From positions 1 to 54,621 of the forward strand of contig CALVBL010000011.1 of the NCBI GenBank assembly GCA_944325775.1: a stretch of DNA of 54,621 nt, read 5' to 3'. Below, piece by piece: positions 9,667-17,841 of the stretch. The translations under genes and the position numbers were made by a program. The notes beneath the pieces were generated by a model. That model was not told the DNA's origin and did not search any database. It worked only from the letters and a program-made list of their open reading frames with translations. Every line of letters begins with the position of its first letter. Positions within the stretch are counted from its first letter, which is position 1. The DNA is from an uncultured Helicobacter sp. (GTDB taxonomy: Bacteria; Campylobacterota; Campylobacteria; Campylobacterales; Helicobacteraceae).

Positions 9667-10498
9667 TTAGATTCTACATAGAGGCTTGGAAACTCCTTTA
9701 TATGGGGTGTTATCGGGATTAGAATCTAAATGGTATGTCCCAAAATCCTTGATCTGTGAGGTTTGGTAGTCAAGCACCTGTGTGTGGATAAAGCCAGATT
9801 CTTGCAAGAGCTTTGGAAGTGAGAATCTATCATACATCCACTTGTGACGTTCCCCGATGCTTGTAGAGATAAATACCTCATCTCTAAGACTCTTAGGCAC
9901 ACAGAATCTAAGAAACTTCAGATACAATGAGAGAATCTTGTTAGCGATTTTATCGAGCGTGATTTTGTGTCTAAGTGGGATATGTGGGTTTGGATGTGGC
10001 GCGAGCAGATCATCTCCCACGCGCATTTTGATGTATTGCGCATATACTACATTACGCGTGCGCTCTATTTCTCTAAAACACTTGAGCATTTCTCCACCAC
10101 TTTTGACACGAGTCATTTGGTCAAGGAGCTCGATCACGAGCCAGTGATGCTCAAACTCAAGCTGTGTGGTATCCCCCCCCCCTAATAGCCTCTGCACATA
10201 GATCTTTAAGAGTTTGTGCGTATGTTTGGCAGAGATTTTCCAAATCCGGCACGACGATTCGCAAAATCGCACCGGGCTTCAAAACGCGTTTAATTTCTGC
10301 AAGGATATTGCGCGCAGATTCTGGCGTGAGGTGCTCTAAAAAATGGCTACTATACGCACAATCAAAGTGATTATCTGGATAGGGCAGAGCTCCCAAGAGA
10401 TTGATTTTTTTCACCCTCGCATCGATGGGGCTAAAATCGATATTTTCCCAATCTTCGTGGATTCTCGATCCACACGCAAAGTTTAGCATTTTCATCAT
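9667..10498 (-). pseudogene. SAM-dependent methyltransferase, phase-variable, off at G10
   Basis: Class I methyltransferase of the small-molecule/sugar type. The N-terminal half (10498 to 10157) has motif I as MLNFACGSR, then INLLGALPYPDNHFDCAYSS, FLEHLTPESARNIL and LKPGAILRIVVPDLE. At a G10 tract (10173-10182) this frame runs into TGA after RGGGYHTA. The rest of the protein lies in the next frame (GGGDTTQLEFEHHWLVIELL and on to 9667). Nine or twelve Gs would give one 277-residue protein. The tract sits exactly at the junction, so this is a switch in the off state. The neighbouring switched DUF6056 gene suggests a role in surface glycan modification (inference). Confidence 0.8.
10173..10182 (-). 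repeat. G10 tract (minus strand) inside a methyltransferase gene
   Basis: Ten Cs on the plus strand interrupt the methyltransferase codons at Arg-Gly-Gly-Gly. Counts divisible by three (9 or 12) restore the frame; ten does not. Confidence 0.88.
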
Positions 10499-10536
10499 AG
10501 CTCCTTGTGATATTTATGTTTAGGTTATGAGCACAT

Positions 10537-11205
10537 TTAGGAAGCGAGGTTAAATCTTAGCACCATCGTGAAGCCCTGATTGTGTTCGAGTTTGGGGAAG
10601 TTTTTGGACGCGTCTTTTATGGCTTTGATCGATGCTTCGTTAAACGCCTCATATTGTGAAGGATGCACTACACTGATATTATCCACTCTCCCATCTGTGA
10701 ATACATCAAACTCCACGGTTACCTCACCTTCAATCCCGCGCTTGCGCAGCATAAATGGGTGCTCTTGCTTTTGGGCGATGGCGTTTTGAATCTTATCATA
10801 GAGGGCGTTATATTCCCCATCGTTTTTAGCGGTGCGCTGGACTACATCGCCGAAATTCTGTTCATCGGCTTGCGCGGCGCGCATAGATTCTGAAGTTTGC
10901 TCTACGATCTCTTGGGGCACTGGATTGTGCGCTTTTTTGGGTATGGGCTTTGGCTGCTTTTTGTGAATCTTTTTGGGCTTGGGCGTGGGCTTGGGCTGGG
11001 GTGTGTCCTGCACGCTTGGGGTTTGTATCGTGGCAAGGGCTAGCGTGATGGTGTTGATACCATTCTCCGCGACTTGCACGGGCTGGAATTTGGCGATGAG
11101 CAAATACACACAAAGCATATGCAAAAGCAATGAGGCGAGGAAGCCTACTTTGTTTGGCGTGAGGAGGTTATTGCTGCTGCGAAGTGGCGATACTAACATT
11201 TTCAT
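10537..11205 (-). CDS. tonB: TonB energy-transducing protein
   Basis: Couples the proton motive force to TonB-dependent outer-membrane receptors (iron, haem, nickel). 222 residues: a cytoplasmic start, one membrane helix at about 20-40 with the conserved-position His in LLLHMLCVYLLIA, a Pro/Lys-rich periplasm-spanning stretch (about 65-100, PQPKPTPKPKKIHKKQPKP), and a C-terminal TonB domain (GIEGEVTVEFDVFTDGRVDN, then EASIKAIKDA). It overlaps exbD by 38 bases, so translation is probably coupled; AAGGGG precedes ATG 11205. Third gene of exbB-exbD-tonB, likely Fur-regulated through the palindrome at 12064-12078. Confidence 0.93.
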   Translation of the reverse strand: MKMLVSPLRSSNNLLTPNKVGFLASLLLHMLCVYLLIAKFQPVQVAENGINTITLALATIQTPSVQDTPQPKPTPKPKKIHKKQPKPIPKKAHNPVPQEIVEQTSESMRAAQADEQNFGDVVQRTAKNDGEYNALYDKIQNAIAQKQEHPFMLRKRGIEGEVTVEFDVFTDGRVDNISVVHPSQYEAFNEASIKAIKDASKNFPKLEHNQGFTMVLRFNLAS

Positions 11206-11554
11206 GCCCCTTTTCTTTTAAGATATCCGCGACTTGCACGAATGTTTCAAACTTAGAGCTTTTGTCAATCTCAAGTTTTAGCAAAGTCTTGTTATCTAGC
11301 GCGAAAATTTTGTCTCTAAGCGTGGGTAAATCCACACTCGCGCTATCAAAAAAGATATTGCCCTCTTTATCAATGCTAAGCAAAACCGTGGGCGAATCGT
11401 TTGGTGCTGATTGCTGATTAGAGCTAGGTAGCTCGACTTTTATCTGCCCTTGTGCGATAAAGGTCGAGATACTTAGCACAATAGCCAGCAGTACAAGCAT
11501 CACATCGATGAGTGGAATGACATTGAGCCCGTCTTTTTTAGGAAGTCTCATCAC
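11168..11554 (-). CDS. exbD: ExbD biopolymer transport protein
   Basis: Inner-membrane partner of ExbB and TonB. 128 residues with a cytoplasmic start (MMRLPKKDGLNVIPLIDVM), whose Asp lies in the single helix at about 13-33 and is the family's proton-carrying residue, then a periplasmic domain (EGNIFFDSASVDLPTLRDKI). It overlaps exbB by four bases (ATGA) and tonB by 38, so all three are made from one message. Confidence 0.94.
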   Translation of the reverse strand: MMRLPKKDGLNVIPLIDVMLVLLAIVLSISTFIAQGQIKVELPSSNQQSAPNDSPTVLLSIDKEGNIFFDSASVDLPTLRDKIFALDNKTLLKLEIDKSSKFETFVQVADILKEKGHENVSIATSQQQ

Positions 11555-12003
11555 GCGCCTCCACCTTTGGTGGAGCTAGTTTTGGCGCGAAGGACTTGGT
11601 AGCGATTGAGATACACATCGACTTTGCGCAAAAATACATTGTATAAAATCAAAGTTGGGATTGCGACCAAAAGCCCCAGAGCAGTGGCTTTGAGCGCGGT
11701 GGAGAGTCCTATCATAATACTCTTGGCATCAAGCCCACCGCTCACGCCCATATCATAAAAGGTGATCATAATCCCCACAACCGTGCCCAAAAGCCCGATA
11801 TAGGGAGCATTCGAGTAGATGATATAGAGTGTAGTGAGGTTTTTACTCAAAGATTCTTCTAGCTCTTCTTTGGTGGCATATTTCGCAATGTCAAGTTTGG
11901 CATAAAAAAGTATGCGCTCGACACTAAACCACACGACCAAAAAGCTCATAATCCCTAAGATAAGAAAAATGATATGATCGATATATTCTTTGAGCAGTTC
12001 CAT
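11551..12003 (-). CDS. exbB: ExbB / TolQ-type proton channel protein
   Basis: 150 residues, the short form typical of epsilonproteobacteria. Three membrane helices: about 10-28 (IIFLILGIMSFLVVWFSVER), 65-85 (APYIGLLGTVVGIMITFYDM) and 100-125 (GLSTALKATALGLLVAIPTL), the last two carrying the conserved small and Thr residues of the proton path. With ExbD it forms the motor for TonB. AAGGAG lies before the ATG and a Fur-box-like palindrome about 60 bases upstream. Confidence 0.94.
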   Translation of the reverse strand: MELLKEYIDHIIFLILGIMSFLVVWFSVERILFYAKLDIAKYATKEELEESLSKNLTTLYIIYSNAPYIGLLGTVVGIMITFYDMGVSGGLDAKSIMIGLSTALKATALGLLVAIPTLILYNVFLRKVDVYLNRYQVLRAKTSSTKGGGA

Positions 12004-12063
12004 AGCCTCACACTCCTTGTGATAATGACTTTCATAATTTTGTGGATTCTGTGTGGAATTTTA

Positions 12064-12078
12064 TAAGAATAATTCTTA
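12064..12078 (-). promoter_or_regulatory. Fur-box-like palindrome upstream of exbB
   Basis: TAAGAATAATTCTTA is a perfect 7-1-7 inverted repeat 60 bases upstream of the exbB start and beside a TATAAA-like -10 on the minus strand. The published H. pylori holo-Fur consensus is TAATAATnATTATTA; this site departs only in the paired G/C positions. Regulation by Fur is inferred. Confidence 0.6.
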
Positions 12079-12186
12079 AAACAACTTTAGTATATGGGAT
12101 AATGTCTAAGGAAGCTTCGTGAGCGAGATTCAGGGCTTGTGTGCTATGATTGGGGCTAGATTCTAAATAAGGTGCAAGGAGGATAT

Positions 12187-12762
12187 GTGCTGTGTGGTAT
12201 CGATGAGGCTGGGCGTGGTTGTGTGTGTGGCAGTATGTTTGTGTGTGGGGTGCGCGGCGAGGAGGCAAATTTACAGAATCTAGGGATCAAAGACAGCAAG
12301 CAACTCTCTGAAGTTAAGCGCTTTAGCCTCGCTACAACGTTATACGATCTCGCACAAGATGGAATCATCGCCTATCATATGGTTGAAAAAACTGCCCAGC
12401 AGATCGATGAGCTAGGGCTAAGTGCCTGTCTCAAAAGCGCACTTTCAGAGATCACACAGACTTTTGCGCCCAGCACATATGACTTTGTCTTTGATGGCAA
12501 CACGACTTTTGGACTTACGCTCAAAGCCCCGCATACATTGCACACGCTTATCAAGGGAGATTCTAAGTTATTGCTCATCGGCGCGGCGTCTATTCTAGCC
12601 AAAGTAGCCAAAGATACGCAAATGCACCATCTGCACGCGCTCTACCCACATTATGGTTTTGACACCAACAAAGGCTATGGGACCAAAGCCCACCTACAAG
12701 CGATTTTACAATATGGCTATACGCCTTTTCACCGCAGGAGTTTTTTACAAAATATGATGTGA
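12187..12762 (+). CDS. rnhB: Ribonuclease HII
   Basis: Removes RNA from RNA-DNA hybrids and single ribonucleotides from DNA. 191 residues. The metal-binding acidic residues sit in GIDEAGRG near the N-terminus and in VFDGN; the family pieces IKDSKQLSE and SILAKVAKD are present. GTG at 12187 is chosen because AAGGAGG lies at 12176-12182 just before it and the protein then begins next to the catalytic GIDEAGRG, as in relatives; a GTG at 12172 lies before the ribosome site and is less likely. Single gene, divergent from exbB. Confidence 0.92.
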   Translation: MLCGIDEAGRGCVCGSMFVCGVRGEEANLQNLGIKDSKQLSEVKRFSLATTLYDLAQDGIIAYHMVEKTAQQIDELGLSACLKSALSEITQTFAPSTYDFVFDGNTTFGLTLKAPHTLHTLIKGDSKLLLIGAASILAKVAKDTQMHHLHALYPHYGFDTNKGYGTKAHLQAILQYGYTPFHRRSFLQNMM

Positions 12763-12926
12763 TTTGCGATAGTAAGGAATCTAACTTGATGCATAGAATC
12801 TACACCATTGTTAAAGCGCGCTAATGACGCGACGACACTAAGTCGTGAGCTAGATTCTGTGTATTTTTCGCAAATCCAATCGCTCCCCACGAGTGATACA
12901 TAAGAGCGCAGCGTTTGTAATCAAAA

Positions 12927-13184
12927 TTATTTATGTCGCTTGGTATAGAATCTATCGCTGATTCTGCACACTTCTTTTTCTTGGATAGAATACGCGCCAT
13001 TGGCGAACTCATCTTTGATCATCGCGAGCCGATCGCTTACTTGCTCAAATAAGATTCTATCATGCGTATCAAGTCGCTCCGCACGCAGAGAATCTAGGTA
13101 TTTGAGAAACTCTATGCACTCCATTGAGGGCATTTTGCCCGCTTTAAAAAAAATCAATACATTCTTATAATTCCAAAGAGTCAA
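12927..13184 (-). CDS. Possible small hypothetical protein
   Basis: Up to 85 residues from a TTG, or about 68 from the internal ATG that begins MPSMECIEFLKYLDSLRAER. The sequence is charged, helical and protein-like (LDTHDRILFEQVSDRLAMIK). No good ribosome site was seen before either start. Divergent from the HDOD gene six bases away, so the two would share a promoter region. It may be a real small gene or a chance frame; no family was recognised. Confidence 0.4.
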   Translation of the reverse strand: MTLWNYKNVLIFFKAGKMPSMECIEFLKYLDSLRAERLDTHDRILFEQVSDRLAMIKDEFANGAYSIQEKEVCRISDRFYTKRHK

Positions 13185-13190
13185 TCAACA

Positions 13191-13895
13191 ATGACAAGTA
13201 TAGATATTTTGAGACATACAGTCGAAAATCTCCCTAGACTTCCAAACACTGTTGCGAATCTACGAAAATACATCAGTATGGCAGGCGATAACTTTAAGAT
13301 TAGTGAGATTGCGCGCATTATGGGTGAAGATCCTTCGCTCATTGCGCAAACGCTCAAAGTCGCTAACTCCGCGATGTTTGGATCAAGCCACCATATCGCC
13401 ACTATTGAGCAAGCTATATCGCTCATTGGTATCAGTAACCTTAGAGGGATTGTCCTTGATAGGGGCTTGCAGTCGAGTATGCGCATCGATGTATCGCCCT
13501 ATGGGCTTGATAGCGAGATTTTTATGCGCGAATGTGCTTTGGAATCTCAGTTTATTACAAGCTGGCTTGGACAAGAGGATAAAGCCCTCTCACAGCTTCT
13601 TATGCCTTGCGCGATGTTGCTACGACTAGGTGTTATCGTCTTTTCGGCTTCGCTCAAGCGACTTGGCAAAGGACAGGAGTTTTTTGAAAAAATCAAGGCA
13701 AATAACTTCAAAAATATCGCGCTTGTGGAGATGGAGTATTTTAGGGTTGATTCGTTTTCGTTTTTGAATTATCTCTTCCGCCATTGGGAGTTTGATGAGT
13801 CTTTGATTATGATGATGAGGTACTGTATCAAGCCATATGCCGCACCTTCAGAGCTCAAAAAGGGTGCATACGCTCTTTGGTATGCACTCTCATGA
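13191..13895 (+). CDS. HDOD-domain signalling protein, C-terminus displaced by a frameshift
   Basis: 234 residues, almost all an HDOD domain: LPRLPNTVANLRKYI, IARIMGEDPSLIAQTLKVAN, SAMFGSSHHIATIEQAISLI, GISNLRGIVL. HDOD proteins are HD-like signalling modules without the full metal site; in Campylobacter one (Cj0248) is needed for motility. After WYALS the frame meets TGA at 13893-13895, but the next frame continues with HDKKMAIDECVEVLQDAQAQ and ends NAQKVKF at 14007. Loss of a CT pair in CTCTC would explain this, so the original product was about 270 residues. The HDOD core is intact, so the short form may still work. Confidence 0.75.
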   Translation: MTSIDILRHTVENLPRLPNTVANLRKYISMAGDNFKISEIARIMGEDPSLIAQTLKVANSAMFGSSHHIATIEQAISLIGISNLRGIVLDRGLQSSMRIDVSPYGLDSEIFMRECALESQFITSWLGQEDKALSQLLMPCAMLLRLGVIVFSASLKRLGKGQEFFEKIKANNFKNIALVEMEYFRVDSFSFLNYLFRHWEFDESLIMMMRYCIKPYAAPSELKKGAYALWYALS

Positions 13896-14007
13896 TAAGA
13901 AAATGGCAATAGATGAGTGCGTGGAAGTACTCCAAGATGCGCAAGCACAGGGGGTTAGATTTTCAACTGATAATTTCTTGCGCAACGCACAGAAGGTAAA
14001 GTTTTAG
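13889..14007 (+). other. Displaced C-terminal tail of the HDOD protein
   Basis: About 40 codons in a shifted frame directly after the HDOD stop, read as a helical tail and closed by TAG at 14005-14007. It has no ribosome site of its own and is best explained as the old end of the upstream gene. Confidence 0.55.
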
Positions 14008-14085
14008 GCATTTGATTGCAAGAGTTGCTTTTTGCCACTCGTTTTTAGGGCGTTGTAGGGGGTGGTTTGGCGATTAGCAGATGAC

Positions 14086-15627
14086 CTACATACGCCGATA
14101 TGAGAGTGCTTCTAGGATATGAGACTTTGTGATGATTGTGCTTTGGCTTAAGTCTGCGATAGAGCGTGCGACTTTTTTTAGCTTATTTTGCGCACGCCTA
14201 CTAAGTCCAAAGCGCACGCTTGCTTGCTCCAAGACCCTTTCACTTTCAGAATCTAGCACACAAAACTCCTCGATTTCCCTCTCACTTAGCTTACCATTAA
14301 AGCAGTGTTGCCCGCGATTTTTGGCAAACACAAATGCTTCAAACACTATCGCCTGCATTTGTTTAGAATCTAAACATACCCCTTGTGTGTGCTTTATTTC
14401 GGGATTTTCTTCCATCTGCACAAACAAATCAATCCTATCCAAAAATGGCTCACTTAGGCGATTTTTATACGCGTTAATCTCTTTGTCTTGACAGCGGCAT
14501 TCTTTGGTAGGACTAAGGAGATTACCGCAGGGGCATGGGTTTTGTGCTCCGATAAAAAGAAACGCCGTCTCATATTCCAGCTTAGAATGCACTCGAGAGA
14601 TCGCTAGCTTGTTGTTTTCTAGCGGCTCGCGTAGGGATTCTAAAATATCGCGTTTAAAATGCGGCAACTCGTCAAAAAATAAGATTCCATTGTGTGCTAG
14701 TGCGATTTCGCCGGGCTTGGGCTCAAACTGCGTGGCAGAGCCTAAAATGCTTGCTTTTGACGCACTTTGGTGGGGACTTCTAAACGGACGGAGGGGAGAA
14801 TATTCACATTCTTGCGCGCTTAGGGATTGGAGCTTGAGTGTGTGCATCATTTCAGAGAGGCTCATAGGTGGGAGGATATAGCGCATTCTTTGAGCGATCA
14901 TACTTTTGCCACAGCCCGGACTTCCTTCAAAGATGATATTATGCAAGCCTACTGCCGCTATGAGTGCAGCGCGCTTGGCAAGCTCCTGCCCCTGCACTTG
15001 CGCGAAATCAAGACTAAAATCCTGCATATAATAATATCGCTCACCCCCTACTTCAAGGGAGGCAAACCCTAGATTCTGTATGCTCTGGCTGTTTGAGTGG
15101 CTCTGTATGGTTCTCTCATCGTTGTGTGGGAGATTAAGAATCTCAAACGCTTGGGTGAGGGTACTAGCAAAATGCAAGTTGAGGTTTGGGATCATACTTA
15201 GAATCTCTTCAGCGCACTTAGGGACGATAATATGGGCGTTTGGGCGAAGCAGAGCGAGATCAAAAAGGAGTGGATATATACTCTGTGTGTATTTGATACT
15301 GCCATCAAGCCCCAGCTCCCCAAAGGCAAACCACGGCTCTTTGAGCTGCAAACCACTGCTGCAGAGCACAAGTGCGATAGGTAGGTCGAAATAACTCCCG
15401 CTTTTAGCAATGTCTGATGGCGAGAGGTTGATAGTGATTTTTAGCGGTGGGAGGGTGAAGTCGGTCGTAGCGAGGGCGGACTGCACGCGCTGTTTGGATT
15501 CTTGGATAGAGCTTGTTGCAAGTCCCGTGATACTAAAGCTTGGTAAGCCCCTTGTGAAGGCGGATTCTATCTCGATGATTTTAGTCTGCGTGCCTACTAA
15601 GCTCGCGCAAAAGATCTTATTTGTCAT
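14086..15627 (-). CDS. comM: ComM / YifB-family Mg-chelatase-like AAA+ ATPase
   Basis: 513 residues. An N-terminal Lon-like ChlI domain (SLVGTQTKIIEIESAFTRGL, then SIQESKQRVQSAL and INLSPSDIAKSGSYFDLPIA) precedes an AAA+ module with Walker A GSPGCGKS and a Walker B ending in FFDELPHF, then the C-terminal lid (ARFGLSRRAQNKLKKVARSI). ComM is a branch-migration helicase that extends recombination of imported DNA during natural transformation. It follows def by 12 bases, the last gene of the tig-clpP-GGDEF-def-comM run. Full length and intact. Confidence 0.93.
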   Translation of the reverse strand: MTNKIFCASLVGTQTKIIEIESAFTRGLPSFSITGLATSSIQESKQRVQSALATTDFTLPPLKITINLSPSDIAKSGSYFDLPIALVLCSSGLQLKEPWFAFGELGLDGSIKYTQSIYPLLFDLALLRPNAHIIVPKCAEEILSMIPNLNLHFASTLTQAFEILNLPHNDERTIQSHSNSQSIQNLGFASLEVGGERYYYMQDFSLDFAQVQGQELAKRAALIAAVGLHNIIFEGSPGCGKSMIAQRMRYILPPMSLSEMMHTLKLQSLSAQECEYSPLRPFRSPHQSASKASILGSATQFEPKPGEIALAHNGILFFDELPHFKRDILESLREPLENNKLAISRVHSKLEYETAFLFIGAQNPCPCGNLLSPTKECRCQDKEINAYKNRLSEPFLDRIDLFVQMEENPEIKHTQGVCLDSKQMQAIVFEAFVFAKNRGQHCFNGKLSEREIEEFCVLDSESERVLEQASVRFGLSRRAQNKLKKVARSIADLSQSTIITKSHILEALSYRRM

Positions 15628-15639
15628 TAGAATCTAAGC

Positions 15640-16146
15640 TTATTTAGCGCGTTTGCGCTCTTTTTCGAATTTTTTGCGTTTTAGAATTGGGAGTTTATCG
15701 ACAAAGAGCACGCCGTTTAGATGATCGATCTCATGCTGAATTGCCACGCTCAAAAAATCTTGTGCTTGGAGAATCTTATCATTGCCAAAGCGATCTTTAT
15801 ACGCTAGCGTGATGTGTGAAAATCGCTTGGTCTCTTCGTAATACTCTGGCACAGAAAGACAACCCTCATTCCATACGATCTCGCCCTCTTGCTTCAAAAA
15901 CACGGGATTGATGATCTCAAGCATATCTTCTTTGTGCTGCTCATTGTCCTCCTCGCGTGGGATATTGACGATGAGAATCTGTCGATCTACGCCCACTTGT
16001 ATCGCTGCTAAGCCCACGCCACTGCGCTCCATCATCGTTTCATACATATCATCAAGCAATGTGTGCAACGTCTCATCAAAAACCTCCACGGGCTTTGATT
16101 TTTTGCGCAGACGCTTGTCAGGGTATTTCAAAATTTCCAAAATCAC
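15640..16146 (-). CDS. def: Peptide deformylase
   Basis: Removes the formyl group from the initiator Met of new proteins. 168 residues with the three metal/active-site motifs: GVGLAAIQVG, EGCLSVP (metal Cys) and QHEIDHLNG (metal His pair and catalytic Glu). The GTG at 16146 is chosen because GAGGA lies eight bases before it and the protein then begins VILEILKYPDKRL, as in relatives; the longer frame to 16227 is an extension inside the upstream gene. It overlaps that gene by 29 bases, implying coupling. Confidence 0.94.
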   Translation of the reverse strand: MILEILKYPDKRLRKKSKPVEVFDETLHTLLDDMYETMMERSGVGLAAIQVGVDRQILIVNIPREEDNEQHKEDMLEIINPVFLKQEGEIVWNEGCLSVPEYYEETKRFSHITLAYKDRFGNDKILQAQDFLSVAIQHEIDHLNGVLFVDKLPILKRKKFEKERKRAK

Positions 16147-17233
16147 TATCAAAATCCTCGTCTTCTGTCGTGTCCTCTTGAGAGGCTGCTTTAAAAATAT
16201 CGAATTTTTTATCCTCTGATTTTGCACTCTCTAGGGCGGATTTAGCATTTTGTATATTTTCTTGGGGTGCGAGATTTGCATCAAATCGACTTGCCCCTAT
16301 AATCACATCAAGAGCAATCTGCACATCGTCCAAAAACACTGTGCTTTTTTTGAGCGAATCGATGAATTGTATAGTTGTATCGCGAATCTGGGATTGTGGA
16401 ATGTTTTTCATAAAAATCGCAAATTCTGCATTATCCAAGTAGCAAATACTATCTTCTTTCCCGATTTTATCAAGCAAGATCTTAGAAATCATTTTAGTAG
16501 TGCTCAAGAGTGAGCGTTTGCTCCCAAGGCTGGCTAGGAGAGTGGGGCTAAGTGCCACGATAAAGAGTGCATTTTCGCCGGCAAAGTCTTTGCCAATGAG
16601 GCATTCGCGCTCAAGCTTTTGTAAAAAAAACTGCTTATTATGAATCCCAAGAGTGGTGTCAAACATCGAGTTCTTTTTGATATTTAAAAAACTCTCATAC
16701 ATTTTGGCATAGTTTTCGATCACGCTTTTGGTTTGATCAAAAATCCCCTTGTATGTAGCATTAGCATCATTAAGCAGGATTTTTATCGCATTTTTGACCG
16801 CTAGAGGGTTTTGAATTTTATCAATCTCGCTAAGCTGGGAAAAAACCTTAGATTCAAAGCTTTCTAATCGCTTGCACACCGCACCGACTTGCTCAAAGAT
16901 ATTTTTAAGGCTGGCAAAACTACCATTGATTGTCGTCTCAAGTGCGATGATATTGGCATTGTGATGTCTAGATTCTAGGACATTGCGGATTTTGGTTTTG
17001 ACATCTTCGTTTTGTTCTTGGTTGAGATTGCGCTCGAAAATACTCTCAAAATTCTCTGGAAACGGGAAGATATTTTCATCATCAAGCATTTGGATTGTTT
17101 TTTTGGAGATTTCATTGAGCTTTTCTTTTGCGATACTATCGGTGGTGTCTATACTCTCACCAGAGAAAGCAGGCGAATCGCTCTCTAGCTCTAATCCCAA
17201 GCTCCCAAAAAAGTCATTATTGTTGTCTGGCAT
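16118..17233 (-). CDS. Degenerate GGDEF-domain protein
   Basis: 371 residues. The N-terminal 180 are acidic then helical (coiled-coil-like). Residues about 195-345 follow a GGDEF fold: TTLGIHNKQFFLQKLERE replaces the usual LTGLxNR start, and the signature loop is YLDNAEFAIFM instead of GGDEF, so diguanylate cyclase activity is unlikely. An acidic tail (EDTTEDEDFDSDFGNF) closes it. It lies between clpP (8 bases) and def (29-base overlap), although in H. pylori def and clpP are neighbours; a role as a c-di-GMP-independent scaffold or effector is only an inference. Confidence 0.7.
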   Translation of the reverse strand: MPDNNNDFFGSLGLELESDSPAFSGESIDTTDSIAKEKLNEISKKTIQMLDDENIFPFPENFESIFERNLNQEQNEDVKTKIRNVLESRHHNANIIALETTINGSFASLKNIFEQVGAVCKRLESFESKVFSQLSEIDKIQNPLAVKNAIKILLNDANATYKGIFDQTKSVIENYAKMYESFLNIKKNSMFDTTLGIHNKQFFLQKLERECLIGKDFAGENALFIVALSPTLLASLGSKRSLLSTTKMISKILLDKIGKEDSICYLDNAEFAIFMKNIPQSQIRDTTIQFIDSLKKSTVFLDDVQIALDVIIGASRFDANLAPQENIQNAKSALESAKSEDKKFDIFKAASQEDTTEDEDFDSDFGNFEIP

Positions 17234-17241
17234 ATCCTACC

Positions 17242-17832
17242 TTATTTCAAGCTTTTGTTTAGAATCTCATCAATGAGTCCATATTCCTTTGCCTGTGCGC
17301 TACTCATAAAGAAATCGCGCTCGGTATCTTGTGAGATTTTTTTGAGGCTTTGCCCGGTGTTGTGTGCCATAATTTCATTAAGCGTTTTTTTGAGGCGCAA
17401 GATCTCTTGTGCTTGGATCTCAATATCTGTCGCTTGTCCTTGCGCACCGCCCAGAGGTTGATGTATCATAATCCGCGAGTTTGGCAGCGAATACCTCTTG
17501 CCCTTTGTCCCGCTACTAAGCAAAAACGCCCCTGCACTTGCTGCCTGTCCGATACAGATCGTGCAAACATCTGGGCGGATATAATTCATCGTATCATAGA
17601 TACTAAACGCGCTTGTGATCACACCGCCGGGGGAATTTATATAAAAATTGATGTCTTTTTCTGGATCTTCAGCTTCCAAAAACAAAAGCTGCGCCACGAT
17701 CGAAGAAGCCACATAATCATTGATCTCGCCACTCAATAAAATAATGCGATCTTTTAACAAGCGCGAATAAATATCATAACTGCGCTCCCCGCGCCCCGTG
17801 CGCTCAATCACATAAGGGATATATCCACTCAT
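17242..17832 (-). CDS. clpP: ATP-dependent Clp protease proteolytic subunit
   Basis: Serine protease that forms the 14-subunit chamber fed by ClpX or ClpA. 196 residues with catalytic Ser99 in GQAASAGAFLLSSG, His124 in RIMIHQPLGG and a downstream Asp. The N-terminus YIPYVIERTGRGERSYDIYS is the usual start of the mature protein. Nine bases separate it from tig, eight from the GGDEF gene. Confidence 0.96.
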   Translation of the reverse strand: MSGYIPYVIERTGRGERSYDIYSRLLKDRIILLSGEINDYVASSIVAQLLFLEAEDPEKDINFYINSPGGVITSAFSIYDTMNYIRPDVCTICIGQAASAGAFLLSSGTKGKRYSLPNSRIMIHQPLGGAQGQATDIEIQAQEILRLKKTLNEIMAHNTGQSLKKISQDTERDFFMSSAQAKEYGLIDEILNKSLK

Positions 17833-17841
17833 AGCCTATCC

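Noticed and set aside
8003..10498. Mobile element or phage insertion in the variable block
   Set aside because: No transposase, integrase, terminal repeats or tRNA junction; the genes fit Helicobacter surface contingency loci.
10862..11113. Small open frame in the Pro/Lys-rich part of tonB
   Set aside because: Low-complexity codons of tonB read in another frame; no start signal.
12821..13012. 63-codon minus-strand frame before the small gene at 12927
   Set aside because: Overlaps the better candidate in another frame and has no ribosome site.
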